This document shows, piece by piece, positions 52,269-63,469 of a stretch of DNA of 64,000 nt. The stretch comes from Apostichopus japonicus (lineage: Eukaryota > Echinodermata > Holothuroidea > Aspidochirotida > Stichopodidae), in NCBI RefSeq assembly GCF_037975245.1, contig NC_092583.1, forward strand, positions 3,528,764 to 3,592,763, given 5' to 3'. The first letter of the stretch is position 1, and every line of letters begins with the position of its first letter. The notes beneath the pieces are model-generated. The model worked only from the letters and a program-made list of their open reading frames with translations, was not told the origin of the DNA and searched no databases. Both the position numbers and the translations under genes were made by a program.

Positions 52269-52430
52269 TTAAAAAAAAACCTCTGTCTGGTTCAGTTGCT
52301 AGAATTGGTAAAATACTAGACTGGCATCAACAACTGCAACTAAGGAGCTGAAATCATCATGGTAAAAAAAAAAGTGAAAAAAAAACACCCTGTCTGGTTC
52401 AGTTGCTAGAATTGGTAGAATTTGACTTGT

Positions 52431-54215
52431 TCAGGTCATGCAACCATGGTTACAGGCTTGAGTGCATTGCTCTCTATATTGTAATAGCAAACAATGGCAT
52501 GAGTTCTCATGTTGTCTTAATGAGCTACTTGTTAGACAAATGCATATGAATGTCCGTCTACCTGTGCTATATACATACTTGTGCATGCATCATGCACCCC
52601 TCCCCTCACCCCCACCCCCGAAACTTCAATGTGGATCAAGGCCGTTCTGTTAAAGTAATGCAATTAGTAAATATGAATTCATTACTGTGATATGCCTGCA
52701 GTAATACTCTTACATGTTGTGTAAAGTATATATAACCTCACTGAAATATTACATAATTGTCTATACAGCTATGACCTCATCAAATCTGGGATTGATTCAT
52801 AGTTCATAGCCACGTTCAGAATCTCCAATTTTATTATTTAACACTGCTATTTGAAAATTTTTGGCAGCATCTGAAAACCAGGTTCATGTTTATATGTGTA
52901 TGTTGAAAAAAAAGGATAAATATTTGCTGTAAAAAGTAGCTGTGAAAATAATTATAATTCATGATCAATCTAAAATTTTCTAGAGAAAAACAAAAATGAT
53001 TAAGATCTTTATATTAATATACCTTTTTACCCATATAGTCTTTACAATGGAGAAAATAATGTATGAAAGTCATATGCTTCCTCAAGGTATGAAAGTCATA
53101 TGCTTCCTCAAAGTCTAAATCCCATTTGGAAAAAAAAAGCTGTGTCACTCTTCCTCTGTGAGAAATTGACTGGGTGTGTCACGGTATTAAAGATGTACTC
53201 TTCATGACCTATCATATACGAAGTGTAGGAGACAATATATCAATTATTTTTGGCACTGAGCCACCACCATTCCTGGAAGAATTATTGGCATCTTGCCAGA
53301 TAAAACATTTTTTTCCTCTTTTCATCTGAAATTCTTTTTGAAAGTCCAGTATCATAAATTCCCTACTGTGATGATGTAACGAACACACAAACAATAAGAT
53401 GCTACTCCGATTGTGTACGAAAATGTTGTGATGCAAGTAATCCATGGAATTTTTGTATAATTTTTTTTTAAATTTTAATATTTCTTGTTTTGATTTTAAT
53501 ATTTCACTATGGAAGGATCAATCTTATTTATGGTAGTGTTAATCCAGTGGTTTATAGCTGAAATTATGTGATGCTTACAGTTAATGTAATTTCTGAGACC
53601 CTCATATTTTATGCCGTGTTTGGTTGCGGGCTGGTGGTACTTACTTCCTTGTTCATGTGGGCTAATTACTTTTGTCTAATAAACACCTACATTTAACAGT
53701 CTTTCCATGCACCTGGCAACTTAAAAGCCAATCTATGCTTAATGAAAGGCTTAAGTTTAATATCCATTCTTTTCTCACTTAAGCTGAGGAGACCTAAAGA
53801 TTGACACAAATTGATCGAAAGTTCAAATTTGCACATATTTACACACACAAAGGCAAATTCTATATTGATTGCAAATGTTGACTTAATGGTAGTATCAATG
53901 CAAGACACATACCAATTATGAGAATTACATGAATGGCAAAGTTATTACACATACATGCTATTGATAACAGTTCTGCCAGACAGATAAAGAAGAAAAAAAA
54001 ACAAAGAAAACAGGAAGAGAAAATAATTGAATTGGAATGTTTACAATGAGAAAGGGAATTTTACAGGCATATACGTAAATGCTTGAATAATGGAACACTA
54101 ACAGGGACATTTGAGACAATGGAAAAAAGCAGAGAAATTTATGGCTAGAACGGTTGGTAGCAATCCTTATGGGGCCATATCTTTGCTGGAGGCACTAGTC
54201 AGAAGCCACAGTACC
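52431..54215. other. Non-coding stretch
   Basis: A 21-bp duplicate GTATGAAAGTCATATGCTTC lies at 53062-53110. No gene recognised. Confidence 0.4.
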
Positions 54216-54662
54216 TTGCATACCCTGTATTCAGGGATCATACCGTGTATTCAGGGATCATATCAGGTATTCAGGGATGATACTGGGTATTCAGGGATCA
54301 TACCGGGTATTCAGGGATCGTACTGTGTATTCAGGGATCGTACTGTGTATTCAGGGATCGTACTGTGTATTCAGGGATCATACCGGGTATTCAGGGATGA
54401 TACTGGGTATTAAGGGATCATACTGGGTATTCAGGGATCATACCGGGTATTCAGGGATCATACCGGGTATTCAGGGATCATACCGGGTATTCAGGGATCA
54501 TACCGGGTATTCAGGGATCGTACTGTGTATTCAGGGATCATACCATGTATGCAGGGATCATACCAGGTATTAAGGGATCGTACCATGTATTCAGGGATCA
54601 TACAGTGTATTCAGGGATCATACCATGTATTTAGGGATCATACCAGGTATGAAGGGATCATT
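54216..54662. repeat. 20-bp minisatellite, about 22 units
   Basis: Unit TATTCAGGGATCATACCGGG with variants at the C/T, G/A and CCG/TGT positions. The unit length is not a multiple of 3, so three units (60 bp) encode a 20-residue repeat (with GYSGII and FRDHTG words) and open frames arise for free. These frames are not taken as genes. Confidence 0.95.
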
Positions 54663-54713
54663 TACGGTTCATTTGATGCGACCATCTGTTGGATTCATCA
54701 TAGGAAACTGAAA

Positions 54714-54780
54714 TTGCGGTTGGATGGCTCAGTGATAGTGTCTGGCTTTTAACCCAGATCAGGTTCCAATCCTATTGTTT
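54714..54780 (+). pseudogene. tRNA-Lys(UUU)-like remnant
   Basis: TGGCTCAGTGATAGTGTCTG resembles an A box. CTGG-CTTTTAA-CCCAG reproduces the tRNA-Lys(UUU) anticodon loop, and AGGTTCCAATCCT resembles a B box. The acceptor and T stems do not pair. It is a tRNA-derived SINE head or a dead tRNA. Confidence 0.5.
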
Positions 54781-55645
54781 CTGTGAATTTCTTTGTTCTT
54801 TTCCATTGTTTTAGAGGAAGTAATTAAACAGTAACACCCTTTTCCTGTGTAAGTGTTATACTGCACATCTACTACAGTTTTTCAAGTCAATGATTAGCAC
54901 GTACATCCACAGATATTAAGGAAGTCGGTGTTAACTAAAATTATCAACTTTAATAAAAATTGGTAGTAGCTCAAAATTCATTGTCTTCTTTTCTTTTTAC
55001 TCTTCGAAATGACAGAACTTAATCTTTCTGCTCTCTACAACCATGGGTGCAACTATTTCTGGAGGGGGTGGGAAGGGCTCAGTCCCCCCATCCCCCCACT
55101 GGCAGACAGACTATTACAAAAAAATCCTAGTGTACAGTACATAGATATATAACGTGTATGTGAGGTACGACCTGAACAGTATAAAATCCTTCAACATAGT
55201 TTCAAATGTTGCAAAATATAGCTTAACTTTACCACTTTATTTCAAAGGGCGAGGGGCTATCCGTCCTGTGGATGACATATAAGATCATAGCCCCCCCTTC
55301 CCTCAACAGTAGAAAATGGTGGTTGAGTTGGACTACTGTTTGTCTTTACTGTACTGTAGTATTGTGTTTTAATATGCTTATCACATTATACCAACTTTTG
55401 TCTACATCTGCCTGCACTCATCTCCAAAATGAAGTTCTCTACATTGGAAAATTTTACGCACCTACTACCAACACAATTAAATGAGATGATCAGGTTTCGG
55501 GATGATATTTGGACCAGTTGTTCATACTCTCTCTCCATGCAACAAATTTTTATTTTGGGAAGGGGGGGGTGATGTGTAAGTGAGACATCACCTATATTGG
55601 ATCCTACCAAAAATACCAACTGATATCATTCTGGCTTCTTCATCT
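54781..55645. other. Non-coding stretch with copy of a 47.8-kb repeat
   Basis: About 55100-55225 (CCACTGGCAGACAGACTATT ... ACATAGTTTCAAATGTTGCAAAATATAG) is related to 47810-47965. Rest unrecognised. Confidence 0.45.
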
Positions 55646-56044
55646 GGGGTACACCCCTCAGTCCGACAAGTTTTCAGTCCGACAAGTTTTCATTCCGACA
55701 AAATTTCAGTCCGAAAATAAAATACACGTTTTCAGTCCGAAAATTAAATACACGTTTTCAGTCCGAAAATGAGATACACGTTTTCAGTCCGAAAATGAGA
55801 TACACGTTTTCAGTTGGGGAATGAAAGCAGTTTTAATGCCATAATATCACCAATAAACAGTGACAGCCCGAACTGATAGTAAAGAAATCGATTGAATCTT
55901 TCGTATTAAGTCTCATATATATATATATAACGTGGATTTTATTTTCGGAGTGAAAACGTGTCGGACTGAAAACTCGTTTTTTCGGACTAAAAACGTGTAT
56001 TTTATTTTCGAACTGAAAACGTGTCGGACTGACAACGTGTACCC
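55646..56044. mobile_element. Foldback transposon with TCAGTCCGA modules, 8-bp TSD
   Basis: The left end GGGGTACACCCCTCAGTCCGAC and right end GTCGGACTGACAACGTGTACCC are inverted. CTTCATCT occurs exactly on both sides (55638-55645, 56045-56052). Just inside each end sit tandem modules TTTTCAGTCCGAAAAT(A/T/G) plus (A)AATACACG, four on the left and about three inverted on the right, leaving only about 110 bp of unique core. No ORF. The duplication length fits hAT, but the foldback architecture is unusual. Confidence 0.75.
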
Positions 56045-56116
56045 CTTCATCTTGGGTGCTTTCAGTCACATTAATTGCAAACTGCATGAGCAGCAATGAA
56101 TTAATCCATGCAGTAC

Positions 56117-56119
<3 letters not shown>

Positions 56120-56172
<53 letters not shown>

Positions 56173-56185
56173 CATATACATATAC

Positions 56186-56218
<33 letters not shown>

Positions 56219-56223
56219 GTAAG

Positions 56224-56281
<58 letters not shown>

Positions 56282-56420
56282 TAAGTTTTTCACCTTTCTT
56301 GATTTTCCAACTCATTACGATTTTCATTTATATATACAGTATATATATATATATATACATATATATCCAGTTGCTGCATATACATATATATATATAAATA
56401 TTATATTATATATACATATT
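56120..56420. repeat. (TA)n tracts around a SINE family A tail
   Basis: Long TA runs at 56120-56168, 56186-56218, 56229-56279 and 56336-56420 surround the module GTAAGTTTTTCACC ... TTGATTTTCCAACTCATT (56281-56328). This resembles the TA tail of the SINE at 15945-16190. Confidence 0.85.
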
Positions 56421-56449
56421 ATATATTTCCAGTTGGTTTTGAGTTGGTG

Positions 56450-56600
56450 GACATCATGTTTGTTCCCTACAATAGGGCAAAATATGTCACCAAAACAAAA
56501 CTAGTATTGTTCAATGCAGGTGGCAAATGCCTACAATGGAATGACCACCTTTCTTACCGATATTGAACTTATGGACCTATACAATTAGCGTCAATAGGCT
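56450..56600 (+). mobile_element. SINE family A, leader fragment
   Basis: ATATGTCACCAAAACAAAAC, TAGTATTGTTCAATGCAGGT and CTTTCTTACCGATATTGAAC match the minus-strand leader of the SINE at 15945-16190. It is truncated shortly after AATAGGCTAG, the start of the tRNA-like core. Confidence 0.7.
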
Positions 56601-57012
56601 AGAATAGCATGCTCTTGTATAAATTCCAATTCCAACAACCAAACACTCTAAATCTGATGGCCAGCTAGCTAAGATCACATGTTGATGTTATATGTTATTC
56701 ATTGAGTCAATACACCCGGTTTGTTTCAGTGTATATTCAGGAATGTGTTTTCTAGATGGATAAACAATGGTTTCCTTACGCCTCTAAAATCCTTTCAATA
56801 TATACTTGAATTTAATTTATCCCTTTTGATGATTTCATCACTTGTTTGTCAGTTCTTTCGTTGGTATTTTCAACCCCCCCCCCCATCCCATCCCCTCTTC
56901 TTATCAAGCGTGTGTTTTCACACCTAACATAACGTTGAACGATACCTTCAACTGTTGACAATGCATTTGATATCCAAGAGAAAACGGCCGGTCGATATTT
57001 TTAATAAGTGCC
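56601..57012. other. Non-coding stretch
   Basis: A C-run at 56874. No gene recognised. Confidence 0.4.
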
Positions 57013-57335
57013 TCATGGAAGGATGATAAACTTTGAGATAAATGATAACAAAATATTAATGGGTAAAAGTAAGTTAGCCTGACGTTTCAATCCTAGCAGG
57101 ACTTCTTCAAAGGCTAAATGACAAGTAACAGTAACAGAAGGGACAAAAACATGCACAGAATACAGACAGGTTAATGAGCATGGTGAACACCAAGAGATAG
57201 ATGTAAGAGGATTAGTAGACAAGGGATGGAGAGAAGAAAGAATTAAAGAAACCAACAGGGGAAGAGGAGAGGTAGGAGATAAACAGTGGAGGAACAAGGA
57301 GAGGATTAGGGAAAAGGGGTAGGGAATAAACTGGG
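57013..57335 (-). mobile_element. Penelope-like element 3' remnant
   Basis: On the minus strand a pyrimidine-rich stretch leads into GCCTTTGAAGAAGTCCTGC and TAGGATTGAAACGTCAGGC, the terminal motif seen in many Penelope-like elements (the string GAAGAAG-N-CCTGCTAGGA-N-GAAACGTC). It contains a hammerhead fold. No RT or endonuclease coding remains nearby. Confidence 0.55.
57074..57117 (-). ncRNA. Hammerhead ribozyme, near-consensus
   Basis: The 44-nt minus strand reads stem I TTAGCCT / AGGCTAA (7 bp, perfect). The core strand is TTGAAGA (consensus CUGANGA with C3 changed to U). Stem II AGTCCT-GCT-AGGATT has 6 pairs including one G-U. GAAA follows, then a minimal stem III C/G, and the cleavage triplet GTC. 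Only one core base departs from consensus. C3 is normally essential, so this copy is probably weak or dead unless dimeric context helps, but the architecture is clear. Confidence 0.7.
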
Positions 57336-57339
57336 GAAA

Positions 57340-57834
57340 GACAAAGACAGAAAGGTCAGGAGAATTTTTTTTTTTTTAAGACTAAACTTGGATGCATGTT
57401 GCCACGAAGATCAACTACCAAAGATTCCCATCATATCCATGAGTTTTATAACAGTAGTAACGAACAGTGGGAAGTCAAGAATCACATCTTGTACATTGAA
57501 TAATGGGTCATTTCGCGGCAAAACCAATTTAATTTTGGATATGAAGAAAACGATTGGCAATATAAATTGTAGAACCTGGTGTCTAAGACTGCCCTCAGAC
57601 CGTAGCAGTCCACTCAGGGTATTGTGCAGGCTGATTGATATCCGATTTGTGTACGATCAAATGTTTTGGAAAGAAACAATAAGGAGCTGATTGTTGGCAA
57701 CAAGTTAGTCTCAGAGTGAGCTTTTTCCATTGTATATATCCCATCTAAATAACACATTCCTGGTATATTGTAGTGCAATAGGTATATGATGCTGCCTACA
57801 TTATATTGGCAAATTTCATTAACAGATGGGGAGT
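57340..57834. other. Non-coding stretch
   Basis: A 100-codon plus frame at 57388-57690 has no recognisable domain or splice context. A T-run lies at 57366. Confidence 0.35.
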
Positions 57835-58535
57835 CTACAAAACTAGACCTAAGATCTATACAACCTAAGTCCCTACTACAAACCTAAGACCCCACCGACT
57901 GCAAAACTAAGACCCTACTGCAAAACTAAGACCCTACTGCAAAACTAAGACCCCAACGACTGCAAACCTAACACCCTACTGACTGCAAAACTAAGACCCC
58001 ACCGACTGCAAAACTAAGACCCTACTGCAAAACTAAGACCCTACCAACTGCAAAACTAAGACCCTACCAACTGCAAAACTAAGACCCTACCAACTGCAAC
58101 TGCAAAACTAAGACCCTACTGCAAAACTAAGACTGCACCGACTGCAAACCTAAGACCCAAGTGCAGCAAAACTAAGACCCAACTGCAAAACTAAGACCCT
58201 ACTACTAACTGCAAAACTAAGACCCTACTGCAAAACTAAGACCCCAACGACTGCAAAACTAAGACCCCACTGACTGCAAACCTAAGACCCTACTGCAAAA
58301 CTAAGACCCCATCGACTGCAAAATGAAGACCCTACTGCAAAGCTAATTACTCCAACAACACCTAAGACCCAAGTGCTGCAAAACTAAGACCCCACCAACT
58401 GCAAAACTAAGACCCTACTGTAAAACTGAGACCCCACCAAGTGCAAACCTAAGACCCAAATGCTGCAAAACTTTGACCCTAGTGACTGCAAAACTAAGAC
58501 CCTACTGCAAAACTAAGACCCCGCCAACTGCAGGA
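57835..58535. repeat. Minisatellite based on AAAACTAAGACCC
   Basis: More than 25 units of variable length (19-28 bp) share CTGCAAAACTAAGACCC followed by TACTG, CACCGA or TACCAA spacers. The spacer variants are interleaved, showing local higher-order shuffling. Non-coding. Confidence 0.93.
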
Positions 58536-59149
58536 CTATATTACTTCCAAGTCCTTCTCATCATAAAGTGCACACGAATGTGTCATAATGATCAGCTCAA
58601 TGGAAGCTGTGCACATGGCAGTTTCACCAATACAGTTATTAATCCTGAAATTGATATTTTCAAGGAGCTCTATGTGTGGGGATGCCCTATGCACTTTCCC
58701 TCACACCTAATTTAGCTGTTTTGTCAATGGCTACACTAATTGAATAACATGGTATTCAGTATGGAAAAAGATTCAAGAAAGACTCAATGTAACCCGACTA
58801 GTGCTGAATGCATAACCTGTTATTAACTAACTCTTAAGGGATATTGACTGCTGTACATTATTAGTGCTGCTACAGTTATAGGAAATCCTGTGGACATAGG
58901 ACGTTACAAAAAGAAATAGCTGGAAACCTTTGATAAACCCTGAAAACCTGATTTTCTTAACCTATTGTCATTTATATCTCGTGAAGTTTGAAATGTGAAA
59001 AACGACCCTTGAAAGCAAGTGGATTGTGAAATTTGTAACACAAAAGAAAGGTTCGCCCACACATTTTTATGTGTGCTTCCTGTTGAGTTTCGCTCATGAT
59101 CACAGCTGCAGATCACAGGGGGAAATAAATTGCCACAAGTGTTTTGCAA
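58536..59149. other. Non-coding stretch
   Basis: No gene or repeat recognised. Confidence 0.4.
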
Positions 59150-60125
59150 TGCCCTATCCCAATAATAGAATACACAGACATATCATAGAAAATCTGTCAT
59201 TTTCTTTTGCTTTCTTTTGGAATTCATGTCACGATCAAGGGTTTCACAGGTGAATAAAGTCTCAATATGTGTTTGCCAAATTTTAAATTTTACCTTTCCA
59301 GCTAACTGCCCTTAAAGCTAAGTGAAAATAACACCGTTCTATGAAATTTCCACATTAATAGTCATTATTTTTATTGAGTTATCTGTCGTGATACATTTTG
59401 AGCTGAATAAAAGTTGCCAGATTATTTATGTAGATTCTACAAACTTCACTCAAATTTTGCAAACCCGCCTAACAGGTCATTCGCCAATCAAATCTCCCTG
59501 TTTTGTTTACGACCGTTAGGTATAGGGCTTACGAGTGGACGATACGAGTATATATAGGTTACACTTTGTGTAATGAACATGCTGATATGGGAGGTCGCAG
59601 TGATTTTACGGTAAATCGTTCGCACCATGAGGGCAACAGAAAATAAATTTCTTTCTTTCGATTGCAACAGCTTTTCTCCATTAAACCCACCTGGTCAGAT
59701 GGCATTTGGAATAAGAAACATTAAATCTGCTTTGAAAGTTTGTTTTCCCAAATTCATCAGCAAACACATATTGAGACTTCAATAACCACAGGGTTGATTT
59801 GTATTGGTATATCCCAATAATCAAATACACAGACATATATCATAGAAAATATGCTACTTTATTTTGCTTTTTTTTGGGGGGGGGAATTCACTCAAGATCA
59901 ATTAAGGGTCAGTTTAACAGTTGGTGATAAGTAACCATATTTTTTGTTTGTAAATAGATATATCCCAATCATAGAAAAATACAGACATATCATAAAAAAT
60001 CTAGACTTTATTTTGGGTAAATTCTCTCACAATCAAGGGTATTCACAGGTGCATGGGATATTTTTTTTGTAAAGATATACACCAATAATAGAATGCACAG
60101 GCATATTATAGAAAATCTACTGCAA
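59150..60125. repeat. Diverged tandem units (about 100-130 bp) split by a MITE
   Basis: Four units share ATCCCAATAATAGAATACAC, AGACATAT(C)ATAGAAAATCT and GATCAAGGGT(T/A)TTCACAGG. They lie at 59155, 59808, 59962 and 60070. The first is separated from the others by the element at 59257-59779. Confidence 0.75.
59257..59779. mobile_element. MITE with AAGTCTCAATATGTGTTTGC ends
   Basis: A 20-bp perfect terminal inverted repeat lies at 59257-59276 and 59760-59779. The interior matches the diverged element at 48213-48600 (ACACCGTTCTATG, CCAATCAAATCTC). It interrupts the tandem units at 59155-60125. The exact target duplication is unclear. Confidence 0.75.
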
Positions 60126-61027
60126 TAATCTCAGGTTTGCACTACACATGCACATTTATCAATAGATACTTTGTAAGTTCAAAGTTCAAACTCATAATGA
60201 TTGTTATGTAAGCTGACATTTATGACAAAATCCCAACATGTTTGTACTAGTGTATCCATAGGCATATGGTTGGACATTTAATAAAACATCAGTCCAGAGA
60301 GCTCTTCCTGATGAAATACCCACCTACGACAACTGCAAAATTACCTACGACAATTGCAACATACCTACTACAATTGCGACATACCTACAACAATTGCAAA
60401 ATTACCTACGACAAATGGGACACACCTCCTAAAGAACTATATTCCATAGTGCTCTGTAATCCATTTTGTTTTTCATAGTCAACTATAGACAACTCACTTT
60501 ATTCAAGTCAAGTTTTTCTTATTTTGTCAACGATTTTGTCAAACACTGACAACAGTGGTACAACAGGAAAAGAAGTTGTCAACAAAAAAAGTAAGATTGC
60601 AAGTCATGCTTGAACTCTTTAATTAGCCACAATCCTTCCCAATTTTTAAACCGAAAGTAGTGCATGAAAAGGAGGGAGTAGCCTACTATAGATTCTTTTT
60701 GGTGTTGAACAATTCCTCACGCTAGACCCTTTTTCAATTACACATTGCATATAACAAGCCGTTTTGAAGATTCAAAAGTCGTCCTTATCACAATGTATCG
60801 CAAGGTTTAAAATTTTAGCATTAAAAAACACACAAAAGAAGGTATGGAAATTCTACTCACTATAATCACCTTATAAATGCTGCGTAATTTGAATACTTAT
60901 GTAACTGTTACAGGCAAACCAGAGGTACAAGTAATGAATATTCGTTTCCGGTTGTTGAAGGACTCTGCATGAGTACGCTTCACACATCAGTGATTCTTCT
61001 GAAAGCAAACGTACGCATCCACGTACT
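60126..61027. repeat. Non-coding stretch with 21-bp tandem units
   Basis: TACCTACGACAATTGCAACA-like units repeat five times at 60318-60420. The rest is unrecognised. Confidence 0.6.
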
Positions 61028-61042
61028 ATGGAGGGCAGTCAG
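61028..61042 (+). CDS. Candidate first coding exon (five codons)
   Basis: ATGGAGGGCAGTCAG (A at -3, G at +4) runs directly into a good donor, CAG|GTAAGAA. The preceding 100 bases are relatively GC-rich and lack in-frame ATGs just upstream. No following exon was identified before the window end. Could be chance. Confidence 0.2.
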
Positions 61043-61102
61043 GTAAGAAGCTACTGATTTCAGATTAGAGTTCAAAGGTCATCAGTGTTTCATCCAAATT
61101 AA

Positions 61103-61348
61103 AGGGTGTGAAGACTCGTGCAAAAAGAGACGGTGTAAAGTACCTCAGTACAAACAGCTGCAGTAACCCACAGCACAGTGTACAAACGATACAGCGATGG
61201 ATATCTCAGGTCCAGCTAAAGATAACAAGGTATCACGTTTCATTACTGTCTGCATTTTGTAGCGACACGAACAAAACGTCACTTGCAATCAACAGAATGT
61301 TAACTTTTTCAGATGGCCGCAAGCGGTTGGGGCGAGTCTTCAATGCGT
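61103..61348. mobile_element. TTAA-target MITE (piggyBac-like), copy 2
   Basis: TTAA at 61099-61102 and 61349-61352. The left end AGGGTGTGAAGACTCG matches copy 1 (46535-46889) exactly, and the right end GCGAGTCTTCAATG has one change near the tip. Internal GATAACAAGGTATCAC and GACACGAACAAAACGTCACT are shared. About 110 bp shorter than copy 1 through internal deletion. Confidence 0.75.
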
Positions 61349-61352
61349 TTAA

Positions 61353-61740
61353 ACAAGTGAAATGTGACATTTCAAGAGTTGCTTTCTGCATATATAGCCT
61401 ACTTGACAAATTGGAAATCTTCCGGAAATGATTATGTTGTAAAGTGAATCATTAATAACGAAATAAGCGAAAGTAAATCCTGATAAGATCAGAATTAGAG
61501 AGAGAGAGAGACAGAGATTTGTCTTGGTGTTTAAAGAGATTTGGCTTGTTGCAGTTTGATATCTTTGGCCATTCAGCCTCAGAGAAGTTTGTATTATATA
61601 AAGGATTATAAATTCCACACTGAAATTGTAACATGGCACATCATAACCAGTGGCCAGGTAGGATGTGTGAAGGGTACCAGCAATTCAGTAAATTAGAGGG
61701 GAAAAAGGGGAAGGAAGAATGGGCGATATTTTACGGGGGA
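61353..61740. other. Non-coding stretch
   Basis: A short (GA)n run at 61498-61512. No gene recognised. Confidence 0.4.
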
Positions 61741-61745
61741 GCCCG

Positions 61746-61781
61746 GAGGGAGGGAGGGAGAGGGAGGGAGAGGGGGGGGGG
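61746..61781 (+). repeat. GGGA-rich, G-quadruplex-capable tract
   Basis: GGGAGGGAGGGAGAGGGAGGG followed by a run of ten Gs; many G-runs of three or more with 1-3-base spacers. Confidence 0.65.
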
Positions 61782-63469
61782 CTACATCTGAAAGGTGGCT
61801 AGGCTTACTTGAGGTAATTGTCATATATGGGAACAACACAGTAGGGTTGTAGCAAGATATATATCAATAGCCTCTTATTATTCTGAGTTATTTTAAGGGA
61901 AATTGTTGTCGAATAATGAATTAATGATGCCAAGTTATTTATACATGACAATCACAATGTTCATGCTACAGCTATAAACTTGCAGACATTACATGTATGG
62001 GAATTGCAATGCGTAAGAAAGGGCGAACTGGTAACAGAGTTATTACATGCATGACATGGTATTAAAACGTATTGATGAAAGAGTAACGAGAGATATAATC
62101 TATCATTTTAATGCCGCAGAAAGAAGGACTTTGGGTGTCCATGCACTTCCTCATCTTTCTTTCCCCTTATACTCATACTCTTCCTCACTAGCATATCCTC
62201 TCACCCCTTCTCCATCCTCTTTCTCTTCCCTGTCCCTCCCATCCGCTTCTGTAACTTTGTTTCTTTCCTGGGTCCTCCCCATCTTTGACATCTGTTTCCT
62301 CTCCCGCCTACATCTGCCGAGAAAGTAAGCTAGCAGTAAACCAAGTGACACACACCCCTTCTTGGTCTCTGCACTAAACAAAAGTGCTACGAATTTCAAC
62401 ACACTCAAGGTATACCTAACAAACCACCAGCGAGGAGAATATAACAATCTATATATACTACATTGAAACTGATAAATGGTTAGTAAGGAAATAGGTCTAT
62501 GGTGATGCAAACCAACAAAGTTTGGTAGATCAGATTCTATAGAAGAGACAGGAACAGTAAGAGCTAACAGGCAAAATAAAAAGTTTCCACTGAATGCAAC
62601 AGTCTAAGCATGATAAGTGAACTGTTATCCAAGACCTACAATAGCTGTTATCACTTAATAATGCCCATATCATAATACTTGACCAATGTTCTGCTTTATA
62701 CCCAGCCTGGACTTAGCTCAACCTTGCAGCAGGTTGTAGAATGCATTCAGTGAGGGGTGTTTGTTCCTTTACAAATATTGATTCAACTAGACAAAAAATA
62801 TATAAATTCTTATTCACGCCATGTCATATTAAGAGTATTAAACTGATTGTAGCAATAAGCTGTTAATGACAGACCTAGCCACAGTAGTACACAAGGAAGC
62901 TATTTGTGAACTATGACGTCAACTACTGGTTCCCTATGAACTAACTACAAAGGCATGACTCCGCCTTAATCAGGATTGGTGGAACTTAGAAATCACTGTT
63001 GCTATGCATGCATTTAGCCAATAGACACACAGCGATTTCTCTAAATAGGCCCACTGTTACCAAGGACAGTTAACTATAATAGTCACATATCCAAGAATAT
63101 TTAGATTTAGTCGATAGAATTGATTATAATCTACACTATTTATAGAACAAGCTCCAGAATTTCACTAAGTTAGCTTTTACCAGTCAGGTGTGACCAAAAA
63201 CATATATGCTCTCATATATACCATTCATGGGTTGGAATATAATTATATAAAGAATGATTCTGTCATTTTAATATTTCCGGTGCAATTGTGTACAGTAGTT
63301 ACATTACGGATTGAAGTAATCTGCAATTTTTTTGTTTAAAAAGGACACACATACAGACAAATTTTATCACATGCACAACAGTAATCTTTGAAAGCTTTTA
63401 TACGACAGAATGAATGATTACGATTCTTGTGAAGGACTAATTACTCACGGCCAGACAGCTATAATAGGA
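61782..63469. other. Non-coding stretch
   Basis: A pyrimidine-rich patch (TCTTTCCCC, CTCTTCC repeats) at 62150-62300 gives a 119-codon minus-strand frame that is charged low-complexity sequence. No gene supported. Confidence 0.4.

Larger units (their letters stand above)
50140..52430. repeat. GGTTCAGTTGCTAGAAT tandem family, split by a transposon
   Basis: Units of about 105-120 bp contain TCTGGTTCAGTTGCTAGAAT, GGTAAAATCCTAGACTGACA, CAACTGCAACTAAGGAGCTG and AAATCATCATGG followed by an A-run (50146, 50262, 50371, 51768, 52287 and others). A TTAA-flanked element sits inside one unit (50415-51705), and a 60-bp derivative has expanded at 51870-52268. Confidence 0.9.

Noticed and set aside
54216-54662. 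CRISPR-like regular repeat array
   Set aside because: The 20-bp units abut directly with no unique spacers, and the genome is eukaryotic. It is a minisatellite.
55833-56397. Long open frames of alternating Ile-Tyr on both strands
   Set aside because: They are translations of (TA)n microsatellites and have no coding meaning.
62151-62510. 119-codon minus-strand charged frame
   Set aside because: It reflects a polypyrimidine/polypurine tract and is low-complexity.
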